Below, in pieces: positions 1-10,299 of a stretch of DNA of 64,000 bases (its first letter is position 1; each line of letters starts with the position of its first letter). The notes under the pieces are model-generated. The model saw nothing but the letters and a program-made list of their open reading frames with translations, made no database searches and was not told the origin of the DNA. Position numbers and translations under genes: made by a program. The stretch lies in assembly GCA_035771165.1 (NCBI GenBank), contig JAWNZC010000338.1, forward strand, positions 744,001 through 808,000. The letters are read 5' to 3'. The stretch is from Paragorgia papillata (Eukaryota; Cnidaria; Anthozoa; Scleralcyonacea; Coralliidae).

Positions 1-182
1 TAAAACGCAAGCAGCAATTTACATGTACTGTACATAACAATCTTTTGTACATATGAAACTGTCTTCTCCTGACAAGCCTTCATACAACATATTCTCGCTG
101 CTCTTTCTCCTTTTTAACCAGGAATAACGTATAAAGAATACATAGTTCTTATTTGATTTACCCCGTGAAATAAACAGTGAAA

Positions 183-350
183 TAAAAGTAGTGTGCTGCG
201 TAGGCAGTGTTGAAATACAAATCGAAATATAGTAAGGTTTGAGTACTGCATGCCGAAAATACTGGACGAAGTTTCTAACGTTTCGAGCGAAAGCCCTTCA
301 GCTCGAAACGTTGGAAACTACGTTCAATATTTTCGGCAGTACTCAGAGTC
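183..350 (-). mobile_element. Penelope-like terminal repeat fragment (left part)
   Basis: This stretch matches, in inverted orientation, the Penelope-type terminal repeat at 32.2-32.4 kb. Both share the GCTGCGTAGGCAGTGTTG block, ATAGTAAGGTTTGA, a stem ending in TGCCGAAA and the TAACGTTTCGAGC motif. The matching right-hand end (TCAAACCTTACTATATTTGA) lies at about 1437-1457, so the repeat has been split by the long-inverted-repeat element at 353-1436. It is not a gene; the ORF across it is a by-product of the stem. Confidence 0.6.
276..302 (-). ncRNA. Decayed hammerhead ribozyme motif
   Basis: Read on the minus strand this shows CUGA, a GGGC/GCUC hairpin, then GAAAC and GUUAG. That is the order of a hammerhead core, but compared with the copy at 32.29 kb three bases (CGA) of the invariant CUGANGA box are missing. 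It is therefore expected to be inactive. It serves as a relic linking this fragment to the Penelope terminal repeats. Confidence 0.45.
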
Positions 351-352
351 AT

Positions 353-1436
353 AGACGGCCGGCCAACCTCGATAAAAGTGTCTCAAAAACATCGTTGATG
401 GCATTTTTTGTTACAAGCAGGTAACCATGCCAGATAGTATCGGATAGTGTATACTTTGAAGATGAGGGGGGTTACCAGCCGTAATTTTAAATTTATATAC
501 TAAAATTTGGTGGGTTTAAAGGCACACTGGGATGTATGGGATTTATATCGAGTGATGCAAACTATACGTAGGTGTTTTATTTTGAAAGACTCGCTTCAGA
601 GCGTTATCCAATCAGCGTGCCTCCAGTTCTGGTTAACCTAATTCGCATAACTCACAATCATAAACAAACAAGAAATATGGCGTGAATACACCTAAATATA
701 ACACTTCGAAGAAAAGCCATAACAACGTAAGCTTGCCAAGAATCAGAAATTTATTTGATCTGGTATAGGCGCAGAGAAGTCTCATATTCGTAAATTACTT
801 CGTTTTATTTTGGTAATTTGCCGATACCGTCATGTACGTAATGTTAAAGCTGAGCTTTTGTACTACAGTACAGTGTTGCTCGGATATCTTCAGACATTTA
901 ACTCACCGGATCAACAGTGCTATCTTGTGATACACGGATGGCAACCGGCCTAGTCATCTTGATTAAGGTCGAATGACAATCTGTGAAGTAAAAGACTGCG
1001 CGTGACGGAATAAACGCTCAGTAATAAGCTACATTTCTATGGTGGTTACCTGTTGGTAACAAAAAGTTGGCTATTTGTTATGGCTGTTCTTCGAAGAGTT
1101 ATATTTAGGTAAATGTGCGCCAAGTTTTTTGTTTGTTTATGATTGTGAGTTATGCGAATTAGAATAATCAGAACTTCAGGCACGCTGATTGGATAGCATT
1201 TTGAATTTAGCCAATCCAAATAAAACACAAACGTATTAGGCAGTACTTTACAGATATCCCATTCATCACATTGTGCTTTTACAAAGCTACACATTTTAGA
1301 CTATAAATCAATAATTATGACTGGTAACCCCCCTTACCTTCAAAATATACACTATCCGATATGATTTATCATGGTTACCTTCTTGTAACAAAAAATGCCA
1401 TCAAAAGTAATATTTTGAAGCCTTGGCCGGTCGTCT
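353..1436. mobile_element. Long-inverted-repeat DNA element (about 1.1 kb)
   Basis: The left end (AGACGGCCGGCCAA) is the inverse of the right end (TTGGCCGGTCGTCT). Inverted similarity continues inward through TGGCATTTTTTGTTACAAG, the GGTTACC and TATCGGATAGTGTATA blocks, and CAATCAGCGTGCC. The arms run to about 735 on the left and from about 1070 on the right. There is no transposase ORF, so this is a non-autonomous foldback/MITE-type element. It interrupts a Penelope terminal repeat. The 82-codon ORF in its right arm is not a gene. Confidence 0.65.
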
Positions 1437-1544
1437 ATCAAACCTTACTATATTTGATTTGATTTACGTTTTAGTAAGTAGGGCAAGCGCGTCTTTTTTT
1501 AATGTTCCTCGTGCACTAGTGCGTTTCCCCCAATGCGGGAAATG

Positions 1545-1612
1545 GCATTTCAGAGACTCTAGATTTCAATATTTTCAGGGGTGCATGCCCCCGGACAACC
1601 CCCCCCCCCCCC
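1545..1612. repeat. Dispersed GCATGCCCCCGG repeat, copy 1
   Basis: The block GGAAATGGCATTTCAGAGAC, then CTCTAGATTTCAA and GCATGCCCCCGGAC, recurs at about 24953-25020 and, more diverged, at 47935-48005. It ends in a poly-C run. It is a dispersed repeat of unknown class. Confidence 0.55.
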
Positions 1613-1888
1613 GAGGTTTCTCGTGCCTTTGGCGCTCGATCGTATTGTCCCCACCCCACATCCACCACCCCTCTAGTTTTCGCAGCCTAGTTATACCATG
1701 CCTATATTACACGACCAGTTCTTAAAAAAAGATTAAAGCACGCGTGCCATGACGTATTTAGCTCAGGTATATTGAGAAGCATTGGCTTTGGGAGTTTTAC
1801 TAAAATATGGCTGTCGTAAAGACGTATGTAAGTGCAAGACTAGGTTGCCCTGTCCACAATCGCGTTAGTTTGACGATATTAAGGACTT

Positions 1889-2002
1889 ATTAACCGAGTG
1901 CGAGGTCTGTACGGGAAAGTATTTGCCTGAGGTTTGTGCGATAAAACCGAAGGCAAATACTTTCCCGTACAGACCGAGTAAACGAGGTTAATAAGGAATT
2001 TA
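1889..2002. repeat. Near-perfect palindrome (foldback)
   Basis: AGGTCTGTACGGGAAAGTAT is mirrored by ATACTTTCCCGTACAGACC about 60 bases on, within flanking TAACC/GGTTA arms. It would form a long hairpin and is probably a small foldback element. Nothing coding is present. Confidence 0.6.
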
Positions 2003-2800
2003 TTATATGGCTATTTGTTCACTTTATTTTTAAGCTTCGAGCGTTGTTTTCGTCTTCGCGGAGTATGCTGTTTACCTTACTTTTTCGTGTCGCCTCTTGG
2101 CCTTCTTGTTTACACCAGTTCGGCTTTTATTTGTCGTGTTTTTAGATAAACAGCTTCAAAGAAAACCAGCAGCAGTGTTCTAGCACATTTTATTGTTCAG
2201 AATATTTGAATAAAGATAACCAGTTCTCTTTTATTTGTATTCAAATCAACTCAGAAATGTTCTTGCCAAAACTTGCAGGGCCGAGAAAAAAGCGTATTGA
2301 CCCGGACACAGACCGGAGGTCAATATCGTAAAATCCCGACCGCTCAGGAACTAATCAGGATCGCCGTTTTGCGTACGGACCGGAAATCAAACCCAGCCAT
2401 ATAATAAACCTGCTTATTACATTTTTTATAACTGTAATTAGAAAGCGCTCGCAAATATCTTACTATTGTAAAAGTATTGCAATGGCGTACCGTCGAATTG
2501 CTATTTATAGCACAAAATGCGGACAAACAAACCGAGATTCACTTTCAAATTATTGCAAATGAGCCATTATCCATTACTGTTCAGACTGCAAGAATTATGG
2601 GTAAATGTGGACAAACATAAGTAGTTACGTCATCATGACGGAGCGCTATTATAAGACGAGATGAAAGACAAGGCAAAAGATTGCGCTGATAAAAAACAAT
2701 GGTGTAGTGCTGTATTCTAGGAACAAAAAAAAAAAGTTCAGTGCAGCCTTTGTCACTATGGCCGTGCCACTGTGCCGTCGTGCCTTGGCAATGTCAGAAA
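2003..2800. other. No recognised feature
   Basis: AT-rich sequence with short chance ORFs only. I see no exon-like or RNA signal between the palindrome and the Ngaro-like element. Confidence 0.5.
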
Positions 2801-2963
2801 ACATTGAATAAATAGCTTTAAAAACTACATAAAATTAAATAAAATTAATTTAAGTTTGATATTTCAATCTGAAGACTTGCCTGTCAGAATCATCCACAGA
2901 TCTTCAACACTAAGACAAGCCTAGAGACCTCAACCAACACCTACAGCCTGCTGCAAACCAGAT
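2801..2963 (+). repeat. Left direct terminal repeat of the Ngaro-like element
   Basis: It runs from ACATTGAATAAATAGC to GCAAACCAGAT and matches 6470-6632 with only about five substitutions. This low divergence suggests a fairly recent insertion despite the broken frames. Confidence 0.85.
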
Positions 2964-3141
2964 TGCCCCATCTCAGCTGGTGGATTAAGCTCCCATAAAG
3001 GTACAAAGTCTAGCGGTCAGTGCTAGTACACATAGCGTAGAGTCAAGCTCACACCTCCTGGTTTCTCAATCATCTACAGGTAATCTTACTGTTCCTTCAT
3101 TTATTTCTACCTACTGTACATTAACTGACCCCCACGTTTCT

Positions 3142-3998
3142 GTGTCGACACAGTCTTATGATCCATTAAGGGCCTCCACGAGTGCAAGGGGCGCAAGCAC
3201 ATCGCCGTATAGTGGGTTCCCACAGTTCACCCTACCAACGGCACAAAATTTGGTTCCAATCTCGGGCAAAGCATTTGTGGTTGGGCCAGGGTATGCTCCA
3301 GTCCCATACAAAGAAAGTGGTAAACAAAGTCACTAGCGGTCATTTTACTGAGTTGGCTGATTTACTGGCGGAGAACATTAAAGCGCAAGATACTGAGCCA
3401 CAGGCATTTCTAGAGGGAAGATTGTTGGTTTCAGCGTCAAAAAAGCGGGTGGTAGAAGTGACAGACATTTTGTCTTGGGAAGAGGCATTCACCATACAGG
3501 TATATTCATTGATATTGTGCAATGCATACCCTTCAAGATGGCTGGATCTAAATCAGTACAAGCTACTGATTATTCAAACAGCCAAGTGTTTCCCTGGTCT
3601 GGCATGGTTGCATTATGACGTGGTGTTTCGCAAAGATGCAGCGGCAACAGGTCTAACGGATTGGTCACGTATGAACTTAGATCTGTACAACTGCCATACA
3701 CGAGCCAGCACTACCCCTGTTGGTTGACAGGGTGAATCCCACCCAGGTGAATCAACGTCGCCAGGCTTCCTCAGCAACTCAGTCGGCTCTAGCACACCGG
3801 CATAATTCGGCATCTTCCCAATATTGCCATTCCTGGAATGATGGCAACTGTCGGTGGCCCTTTGGTCGCTGCAGATTTCGCCAGGCCTGTGAATCATGTG
3901 ATGGGGAGCATGCCCAAATCAGGTGTCCATACCGTGCCGGTGATGCCAAGAAACAAGCTCGGTCCCCATCTCCATTTCGCAGCAAAAGGCGACGCTAA
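3142..3998 (+). pseudogene. Gag-like ORF remnant of the Ngaro-like element
   Basis: Three overlapping reading frames together give a Gag-like protein. The N-terminal part lies at 3142 to about 3305, a central part at about 3305-3724 and a C-terminal part at 3720-3998. The central part contains the characteristic LADLLAENIKAQDTEP and WLHYDVVFRKDAAATGLTDW stretches. The C-terminal part has a Cys/His knuckle (CESCDGEHAQIRC) followed by a basic tail ending SKRRR. In this family the protein packages the element RNA. Two frameshifts (near 3305 and 3715) break it. Family assignment rests on the knuckle and on the RT and recombinase that follow. Confidence 0.7.
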
Positions 3999-4175
3999 GT
4001 CAACAGGCGTCATTTCCTCTCGTGTAAATAGTTTAACAGTTACGCAACAATCTTGCGTTAAAGTTAATGTTCTTTGTTCTTCAGCTACTACAGCTGTGTT
4101 GCAACATGGACTGCCTATATGTTCTGTTTCTAGCAAAAGCGCCCAGCCATTAGGTACATTTCGGGGTTTGGTGCA

Positions 4176-5800
4176 GTGGCAAATGTCTCCCCTATCCAAG
4201 TAGGAAAACTACAAGTAGAACTGGCCAACCATCCAGACCAAGACAGGGTGGCTTATGTGATGCAAGGCCTCAAGGAAGGTTTTCGGGTGGGTTTTGACCC
4301 CTCAATATCCAAGCTCAAATCAGCATCCAAGAACTTGCAATCATCTTCTCTTCACCCAGCAGTTATAGACAAATATTTACAAAACGAAGTGGAGAAGGGA
4401 CGCGTGGCTGGTCCTTTTTCTAATCCTCCAATGTCAAACTTGCATGTAAACAGCTTTGGAGTGATCCCTAAGTGCAACCAAATGGGACAGTGGCGCCTCA
4501 TTTTGGATTTGTCTAGTCCGGCTGGCAATAGTGTCAATGATGGCATACCAAAAGATAAGTTTTCCGGGCAATATATGAAAGTAGATGATATCATAAATGC
4601 CATCATGCGAACACTAGTGGCCAAATTTGACGTGCAAAGTGCTTACCGCATCGTTCCTATCCACCCCGAAGACCGACATCTTTTAGGCATGAAATGGAAA
4701 AATCTGTTTTATGTGGATATGGCCCTTCCTTTTGGCCTACGGTCGGCTCCATACATCTTCACATCAATTGCTGACCTGGTTGAGTGGATACTGAAACACA
4801 ATCATGGGGTTGACTTTCTATTGCATTATCTGGATGACTTCCATACGCTGGGTCCACCAAGTTCACAAAGATGTCAGCGTAATTTGGACATTTGTATCCA
4901 GTATTTCAAGGAATGGGGTATTCCTACTTCACCCGGATAAATTCGAAGGCCCATCAACGCGCATCATTATCCTAGGTAGTGAACTAGACACAATCAAACC
5001 TCAAGCATGTTCACCAAAAGACAAGTTTGAGCTAATTATGTCACTACTAACATCGTGGTCCAACAAACGCCACTGCACACGAAAGGAACTGGAATCTCTC
5101 ATTGGCTATCTTCAGCATGCATGTAAAGTAATGCCACAGGGCTGGACGTTCCTTCGCCGAATGATAAACCTCCTCTCTGCATTCCGACGGGAAGACCACC
5201 CAATCCGCCTTAATCGTGAATTTCACCTAGACCTAAGCTGGTGGTTAGAGTTCTTTAAAGCCTGGAATGGAAAAAGTTTCTTCTTGTCTCCAGAGTAGGC
5301 CCCTTTACCAGATTTTCAGAAGTCATCTGATGCTTCAGGCACCATCGGCTATGGGGCTATCTTTATGTCTCAGTGGTTCACTGGTTCTTGGTCAGAATCT
5401 CAGTTGGGCCTCTCCATTGCATACAAAGAGCTGTTTCCCATTGTTATAGCAGCAAACCTGTGGGGTCACTTGTGTGGGTCAAACACAGCAAACCTGTGCA
5501 GCAAACCTGTGGGGTCACTGGGAGTTCTTGTCGGACAATAAATCGGTCGTGGATGTACTGCAGTCAGGTACAGCGAAAGACCCTAACTTGATGATTCTAC
5601 TTCGATATCTTCTCCTGATGGCAGCTCGACATTCATTCACATTTACAGCAACTCACGTCCAAGGTACATGTAAGTCGAATCCCGTCGCTGATGCCCTTTC
5701 TCGATTTCAATTTCAGCGTTTTCGCCAGTTGGCCCCACATGCAGATCAGGTGGCAACAACAGTTCCTCAGTCAGTGGTCCAGGAATTGGTGGGGGATTAA
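4176..5800 (+). pseudogene. Reverse transcriptase-RNase H remnant (Ngaro/DIRS type)
   Basis: The first segment (4176-4940, 254 codons) has RT motifs FDVQSAYR (residues 151-158), LPFGLRSAPYIF (184-195) and the active-site YLDDF (218-222). A +1 shift near 4920 moves the frame to the 4804-5298 segment, which holds the connection region (CTRKELESLIGYLQHACK). After a stop at 5299 the frame reads into RNase H (SSDASGTIGYGAIF), then changes again near 5500. At that point a short tandem duplication of GCAAACCTGTGGGGTCACT is present. The last segment (to 5800) has SDNKSVV and ADALSR, the RNase H end. It would have copied the element RNA; it is not functional now. Confidence 0.85.
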
Positions 5801-5820
5801 CAGAAAAATGTCATTTCTAC

Positions 5821-6469
5821 ATGTCTCAAGGTTTGGCACCTTCCACCCATCGTGTGTACACTTCGGCACAACGACGTTTCATAGAGTTCTGCATCCAGGA
5901 CAATCAGATGAAACCTGATGGTTCAATTTTGCCAGCCAGTCAGGAAACACTTATACGCTTCTGCTCACATTTAGCAGACAGCTTACACCATACTTCAATA
6001 AAGGTCTATCTGTCAGGGGTTCGGGCTCTCCATATTGAGCAAGGCTACCCATCCCCATTGGCGGACTGTTTCCAACTACAGCGGGTCCTACGCGGCATAA
6101 AGCGCTGTCAAGGCACTAAGCAAATTAAACGCTGTCCAATCACAGGCAAGCTCATGCGCGTTATCTACCACTCTCTAGATTTATCTACGTACAACCATGT
6201 CATGCTGTGGGCAGCTGGTTGTATAGGTTTCTTTGGCTCCTTGCGGGCGGGGGAGTTTACTGTCAACTCATCGTTTGATCCAAACTGTTACCTCACCACA
6301 CAGGATCTGCAAGTGGACACATACAAAAAGCTCGAAAACAGACCCATTTCGGCAAGGGTGCTACTGTATATCTACATTGGCAAAGGGAAGCCAGCTCTCT
6401 GCCCAATTACAGCTATCGTACGTTATCTCAAGGTCCTTCCACAGGCCCAGACAAAAAAAAAGGGAATAA
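5821..6469 (+). pseudogene. Tyrosine recombinase remnant (truncated)
   Basis: The ORF begins near the end of the RNase H frame and shows a SAM-like N-terminal domain (STHRVYTSAQRRFIEFC) followed by the start of the catalytic domain. The first catalytic arginine is in GSLRAGEF. The HxxR box and the catalytic tyrosine expected about 100-130 residues later are absent, because the sequence runs into the right terminal repeat at 6470. Such enzymes insert circular cDNA by site-specific recombination. This copy cannot do so. Confidence 0.8.
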
Positions 6470-6632
6470 ACATGGAATAAATAGCTTTAAAAACTAGATA
6501 AAATTAAATAAAATTAAATTAAGTTTGATATTTCAATCTGAAGACCTGCCTGTCAGAATCATCCACAGATCTTCAACACTAAGACAAGCCTAGAGACCTC
6601 AACCAACACCTACAGCCTGCGGCAAACCAGAT
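6470..6632 (+). repeat. Right direct terminal repeat of the Ngaro-like element
   Basis: Same length and order as the left copy (ACATGGAATAAATAGC to GCAAACCAGAT). In a complete Ngaro element it would be flanked by a second pair of repeats; I see no such pair here, consistent with loss of the 3' end. Confidence 0.8.
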
Positions 6633-6707
6633 GCTGTAGCGATGTTTTTGTAAACATGGAAAGAAAGAAGTGTAAAATATAACCCTACTATTTTGACAAT
6701 TTTTTTC

Positions 6708-6790
6708 CACCTGCCTCGGTAGTCTGGTGGTTAACATAGTCGGCTTGCACGGTAACATGGTCGAGTTCAAACCGTGGATGCGACTTGCAA
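6708..6790 (+). repeat. tRNA-like sequence, probable SINE head
   Basis: TAGTCTGGTGG resembles a pol III A box and GAGTTCAAACC a B box, about 45 bases apart as in tRNA genes. The acceptor stem does not pair, so it is not a working tRNA. A similar B-box context (TCGAGTTCAAATCC) occurs at about 16500, suggesting a tRNA-derived SINE family. Confidence 0.4.
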
Positions 6791-6839
6791 TTTTCTTCAT
6801 CTCAATATTTTTCACGAAATATCATCCTTAAATTTTTAT

Positions 6840-7614
6840 TTGTTCCTCGTTACCTTTTTCTTCAAAAAATAGAGTTATTAAAACTGCAGTTTTTTTATTT
6901 CAAATATTCTACTAGAATTAAAATTATATTTTGATCAACAGGAGTGCCTATTTCCAGGCCCCCATGCAATAAAAAAGAGCGCAAGTGTTTCTAATCAGAA
7001 GGAATATCAGGCGTATTTACAAAAAATCATGCAAAAGCAGGCGAGGGGTTATTGCGTTCATGTATTTCTAGTTTAACTTAGTAAATTTGGACAGGTCCTG
7101 AGCTTACAGCAGCAATGTTTTTACGTAATTATGGCCATTTCTGCTATGTAAAACTGCTACTCTTTTGCGCTAAAATATATTGCACATTTGTAGGTATGTT
7201 GAAGCCTTGGCATGATTTGAGGGATCCTATGGGATCTTGGAGGAGACTAGGTGTACTTCGATAAGAGATGAGAAATCAGTTCGATCAGATCACACACACA
7301 CTATCTTATATTACATATTATCTCTAAATATCTATGTGCACTTGCTTGAATGGACACTGGGTACAATGGCACGTATGCTATCAACACATTTTGCTAAAAC
7401 CTCCATATATTTTGGGCTACATTTGAGAATGTAGCCCAGTGGCCATGTGTAGCCCTGCAGTAAGATGTAGCCCAGTAGCTATTAGAATTTACTTGATAAT
7501 TTATTATTTGAATTTACTGTATCTTGTCTACTCTTTGCCAGAGATCTGTAATTACTTTTACTTTTCTTAGGTCTATTAGACCTTATTAGACCTTATATCT
7601 TTCTTAGGTCTATT
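6840..7614. other. No recognised feature
   Basis: AT-rich sequence. A short ATGTAGCCCAGT repeat occurs twice near 7430-7480. No gene signal is seen. Confidence 0.5.
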
Positions 7615-7895
7615 CATAGTCCCTAGAATCATATTGTCTGAAGACGTGGTGAACATCAAAGCGGTTAACAATGAGCTACAATTTAGGTTGAGGGTGGCAA
7701 ATAAGGTGTGCAATCTTTTGTTTTACATTCATTAATATTTATAAAGCAACGCTGCTATTGGTTGATTGCTTCATTATACCAAAAATACAATGTGTTCAGC
7801 AAGTGTTAAGGTGAAATAAGGTGCACAAATGCAAGCAAAAACCTAGAACAAAGACTTTGGCTGCGTTTCCAGACAATTTATTTCTAGGGACTATG
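7615..7895. mobile_element. Small hAT-like MITE (281 bp)
   Basis: The ends are inverted copies: CATAGTCCCTAGAA and TATTGTCTG on the left, CAGACAAT and TTTCTAGGGACTATG on the right. GGTCTATT precedes the left end and follows the right end, an 8-bp duplication of the kind hAT transposases make. The flank is itself rich in AGGTCTATT, so the duplication could be partly chance. Confidence 0.55.
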
Positions 7896-8600
7896 GTCTA
7901 TTAGGTTTATATTCTTAGGTCTATACAGTACAGCAATAATAAATTCAGGCCTTGCCCAGAGTAAAAAGACACGCTCTATAAAAAGCACTCCTCAGAGACT
8001 CAAGGCACTTGTTTTCGCACACCTACAAAATCTTAGCCAGACAGGTGTCATATAACCACAGTGCCATGTACCATTTTACTGCTTCGCAGACTACATGATT
8101 TTATCTTTCATTGTATAGGTACCTGCTTTGTACCTGCTGTAAGTCAACTACACTTAAAGTGCAAACTCTTTTGTAAGTTTGTTTAGGTTTGAAAATGACT
8201 TTCCCCAATTTAGTTTACTTAGTTATATTTACAGCAGTTGGTGGCTCTATTTAATGATTACACTTGACAGTATCGATATGAGGTCGATTTAAAATATAAA
8301 CAAACCAGTCAAAGTTGACTCACAAACATGTAACCAAGCAAAGACATAAAGACAAGTATTAAAGTTGAGAAATACATTTTAAGAACTCAATATTTGAAGA
8401 AATGCCAAATTAGAATATACAGTATTTATTAAACACATGAAAGGCACACCATACATATTTTGACGCACGCATAATGCGCACATACTTGATCGAGCACATC
8501 TCTGGGCTATGCCGGAATAAATTTCTTGGAGTAAAATGTTACAGGCCCCTACTGTATTTACCCCAGGGCAATTACACTGCTTAACCCCCTCTCAAAGTTA

Positions 8601-9058
8601 CTACACGCATAAAAATGCACAACTTGTTCACGGTTGTCAACAAGCGTGAACAATGGTGTGCTGCCATCTGTGAATAATGTTGTGCTGCTCGCAGTGAACA
8701 AGTTGTCAACAAGTTGTTCACTTATGGTTCGAACAACTTGTTCACGGATAAATCAACAGTCATGAACAAGTTGTTCCAACAGCATATTTTTATAGCAAAC
8801 AACGTTGTTCGCACATGATACAACATGTTGTTACAGCATGACGAAATATGGTGAACATGGTTGATGTATCAACACATTCTTCGGTTGTTACAACATGCGT
8901 GAACAACGGTTGTTGTTCATCAAGCTGTAACAACTTGTTGAAACAATGATGAACAATGTTGTTCATTTATCAATGTTGTTCACATATGTCAACAAGTTGT
9001 TACAGCATTGTTCAGGCAACAATGCTGTAACAACTTGCGAGATTTTTACACGTGTAGG
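8601..9058. mobile_element. AACAAGTTGTT-rich MITE
   Basis: The ends are inverted (CTACACGCATAAAAAT and ATTTTTACACGTGTAG). The interior is made of many variants of the short palindromes AACAAGTTGTTC and GTTGTAACAAC with GTGAACAA. No ORF is present. It is a non-autonomous DNA element with an internally repetitive body. Confidence 0.6.
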
Positions 9059-9703
9059 TGGAGGGGGGAAACTTTGCCATTTGTGATTTGTCAACTGTTG
9101 AGTAAATATTTATAAGAAAAAATTTTAATTTCACATGAGGAGCAAAATGATTGTGTTGTACTGTGCCACGCTGTGGTGAATTTATAATTTGCCAAAAATG
9201 TCACGAGTCAGTGTGCCAATTAAGGTTTCAAGTGTGTGGAAGTTGTTGCTCATGCAGAGAGCAAACATTAATTCCAATCAAAGGGGGTGTAACAAGGTCA
9301 TTCAATACTTAAAGGGGATACATGTACACTTAAATTGATCTATACTGGCTACAAGCCAGTTGTACATCATTCTACAGTTACTTCAAGCAGTCTTGTTATT
9401 GTACACAGAATAAACAAAAAATCAATTGTGAAACTTAATATGTAATTTGCTTATCGACTGATTTTAAATCGACGATGCACATCAGCAACTTCGACTCAAA
9501 CTTATTCTGTTTTCAAAACCAAACGTTCAGAATTAAAGGTTGAGCGTTCAATAGATCCAGCAGCAAGGCAAAAGTCAGGTGACTGCATGCATAAACAGGA
9601 AAGTCAAAAAGTCATGCCCAGCGCTATAAATATTTGGCTAATGAACTTTCGCACAATCGCCGCCTTCGTCCATGTTCGTTTTTAAAGCTAAAATCTGCCG
9701 TAC
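9059..9703. other. No recognised feature; possible intron
   Basis: No ORF or RNA signal. If the exon at 9704-9796 is real, this stretch is the start of its downstream intron, since that gene would run leftward on the minus strand. Confidence 0.35.
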
Positions 9704-9796
9704 CTTATCAAGACGTAGCCACTCCACGATTTTCCTATCGATTTCCACGTTACCAGTGCTTTCCACTAACGCGGAAGCTGAATTGTCTCCCTCCAT
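9704..9796 (-). CDS. Possible first coding exon of a phosphoglucomutase-2-like gene
   Basis: From an ATG at 9796 the minus strand codes for 31 residues ending IDRKIVEWLRLDK, followed directly by GTACGG, a plausible splice donor. In PGM2-type phosphoglucomutases (cytosolic enzymes acting on hexose and pentose phosphates) the N-terminus has a very similar D-x-E-T-x-x-WLRWDK segment. From memory an intron follows the same point in vertebrates. This is partial: the FGTAGLR segment expected in the next exon was not found in the 3 kb downstream on this strand, so the rest of the gene is outside the window, far away, or gone. The match is short, so confidence is moderate. Confidence 0.4.
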
Positions 9797-9966
9797 GAAA
9801 AGCGGTCGATCTATGATCAACCCAAAGCAATCCAAAATTTAATTTTAATTGCAGCTTCGAAGTTAACGCCGCCCACAGTATGTACATGTTGTCAGTGGTA
9901 TTAGCACTTTTGGGGAAACTACTTCATGTTTCTTGGCACCAGAAGGATAACTGCCAACGGACAGTA

Positions 9967-10260
9967 TTACCGCGATTTAGGAATCAAAAGAGATTTCAAA
10001 AGTTCAGTAAACATCTGAACGCCGCGTGTTTTTTTCAGAAAAGAGTTACTCTGTATTTTTAAAGATTGCAGCGTGTAGAAAACTTTTGGATCACCATGGT
10101 AACTGATCAGATTTGACACATGAGAATTATTCATGACAACATTGGAAACCATCTTTTTAAAAGAGACCGTATTTGGCAAATGGAAAAACGAAAGAACCAT
10201 GAAATACTCTGCTTCACCAAGCTGTTGTATTTGTCTTCTACTTATAGCTACACTAAGCAC
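9967..10260 (-). other. Open frame of unknown nature
   Basis: About 97 codons are open on the minus strand, with an ordinary-looking composition (for example FFHLPNTVSFKKMVSNVV). It has no ATG at its start and no recognised domain. It lies just upstream of the possible PGM2-like exon and just before the minisatellite. It could be an exon, an old element fragment or chance. Confidence 0.2.
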
Positions 10261-10299
10261 TGATCACCTCCAACTATATAACTTTCAATGACACGGCCT

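Larger units (their letters stand above)
2801..6632 (+). mobile_element. Ngaro/DIRS-type tyrosine-recombinase retrotransposon, decayed
   Basis: The element carries remnants, in order, of a Gag-like protein with a CCHC-type knuckle, a reverse transcriptase with YLDDF, RNase H, and a tyrosine recombinase. That order, and the direct rather than inverted terminal repeats (163 bp each at 2801-2963 and 6470-6632), fits Ngaro-type members of the DIRS order. It is dead. Frames change near 3305, 3715, 4920 and 5500, a stop lies at 5299, and the recombinase is cut off before its C-terminal catalytic residues, so a 3' internal deletion joins it to the right repeat. Confidence 0.85.

Noticed and set aside
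3779..4624. Minus-strand ORFs across the Ngaro-like element
   Set aside because: They overlap the clear plus-strand Gag and RT coding and show no domain.
6708..6790. Functional tRNA gene
   Set aside because: A- and B-box-like words are present, but no acceptor stem or complete cloverleaf can be formed.
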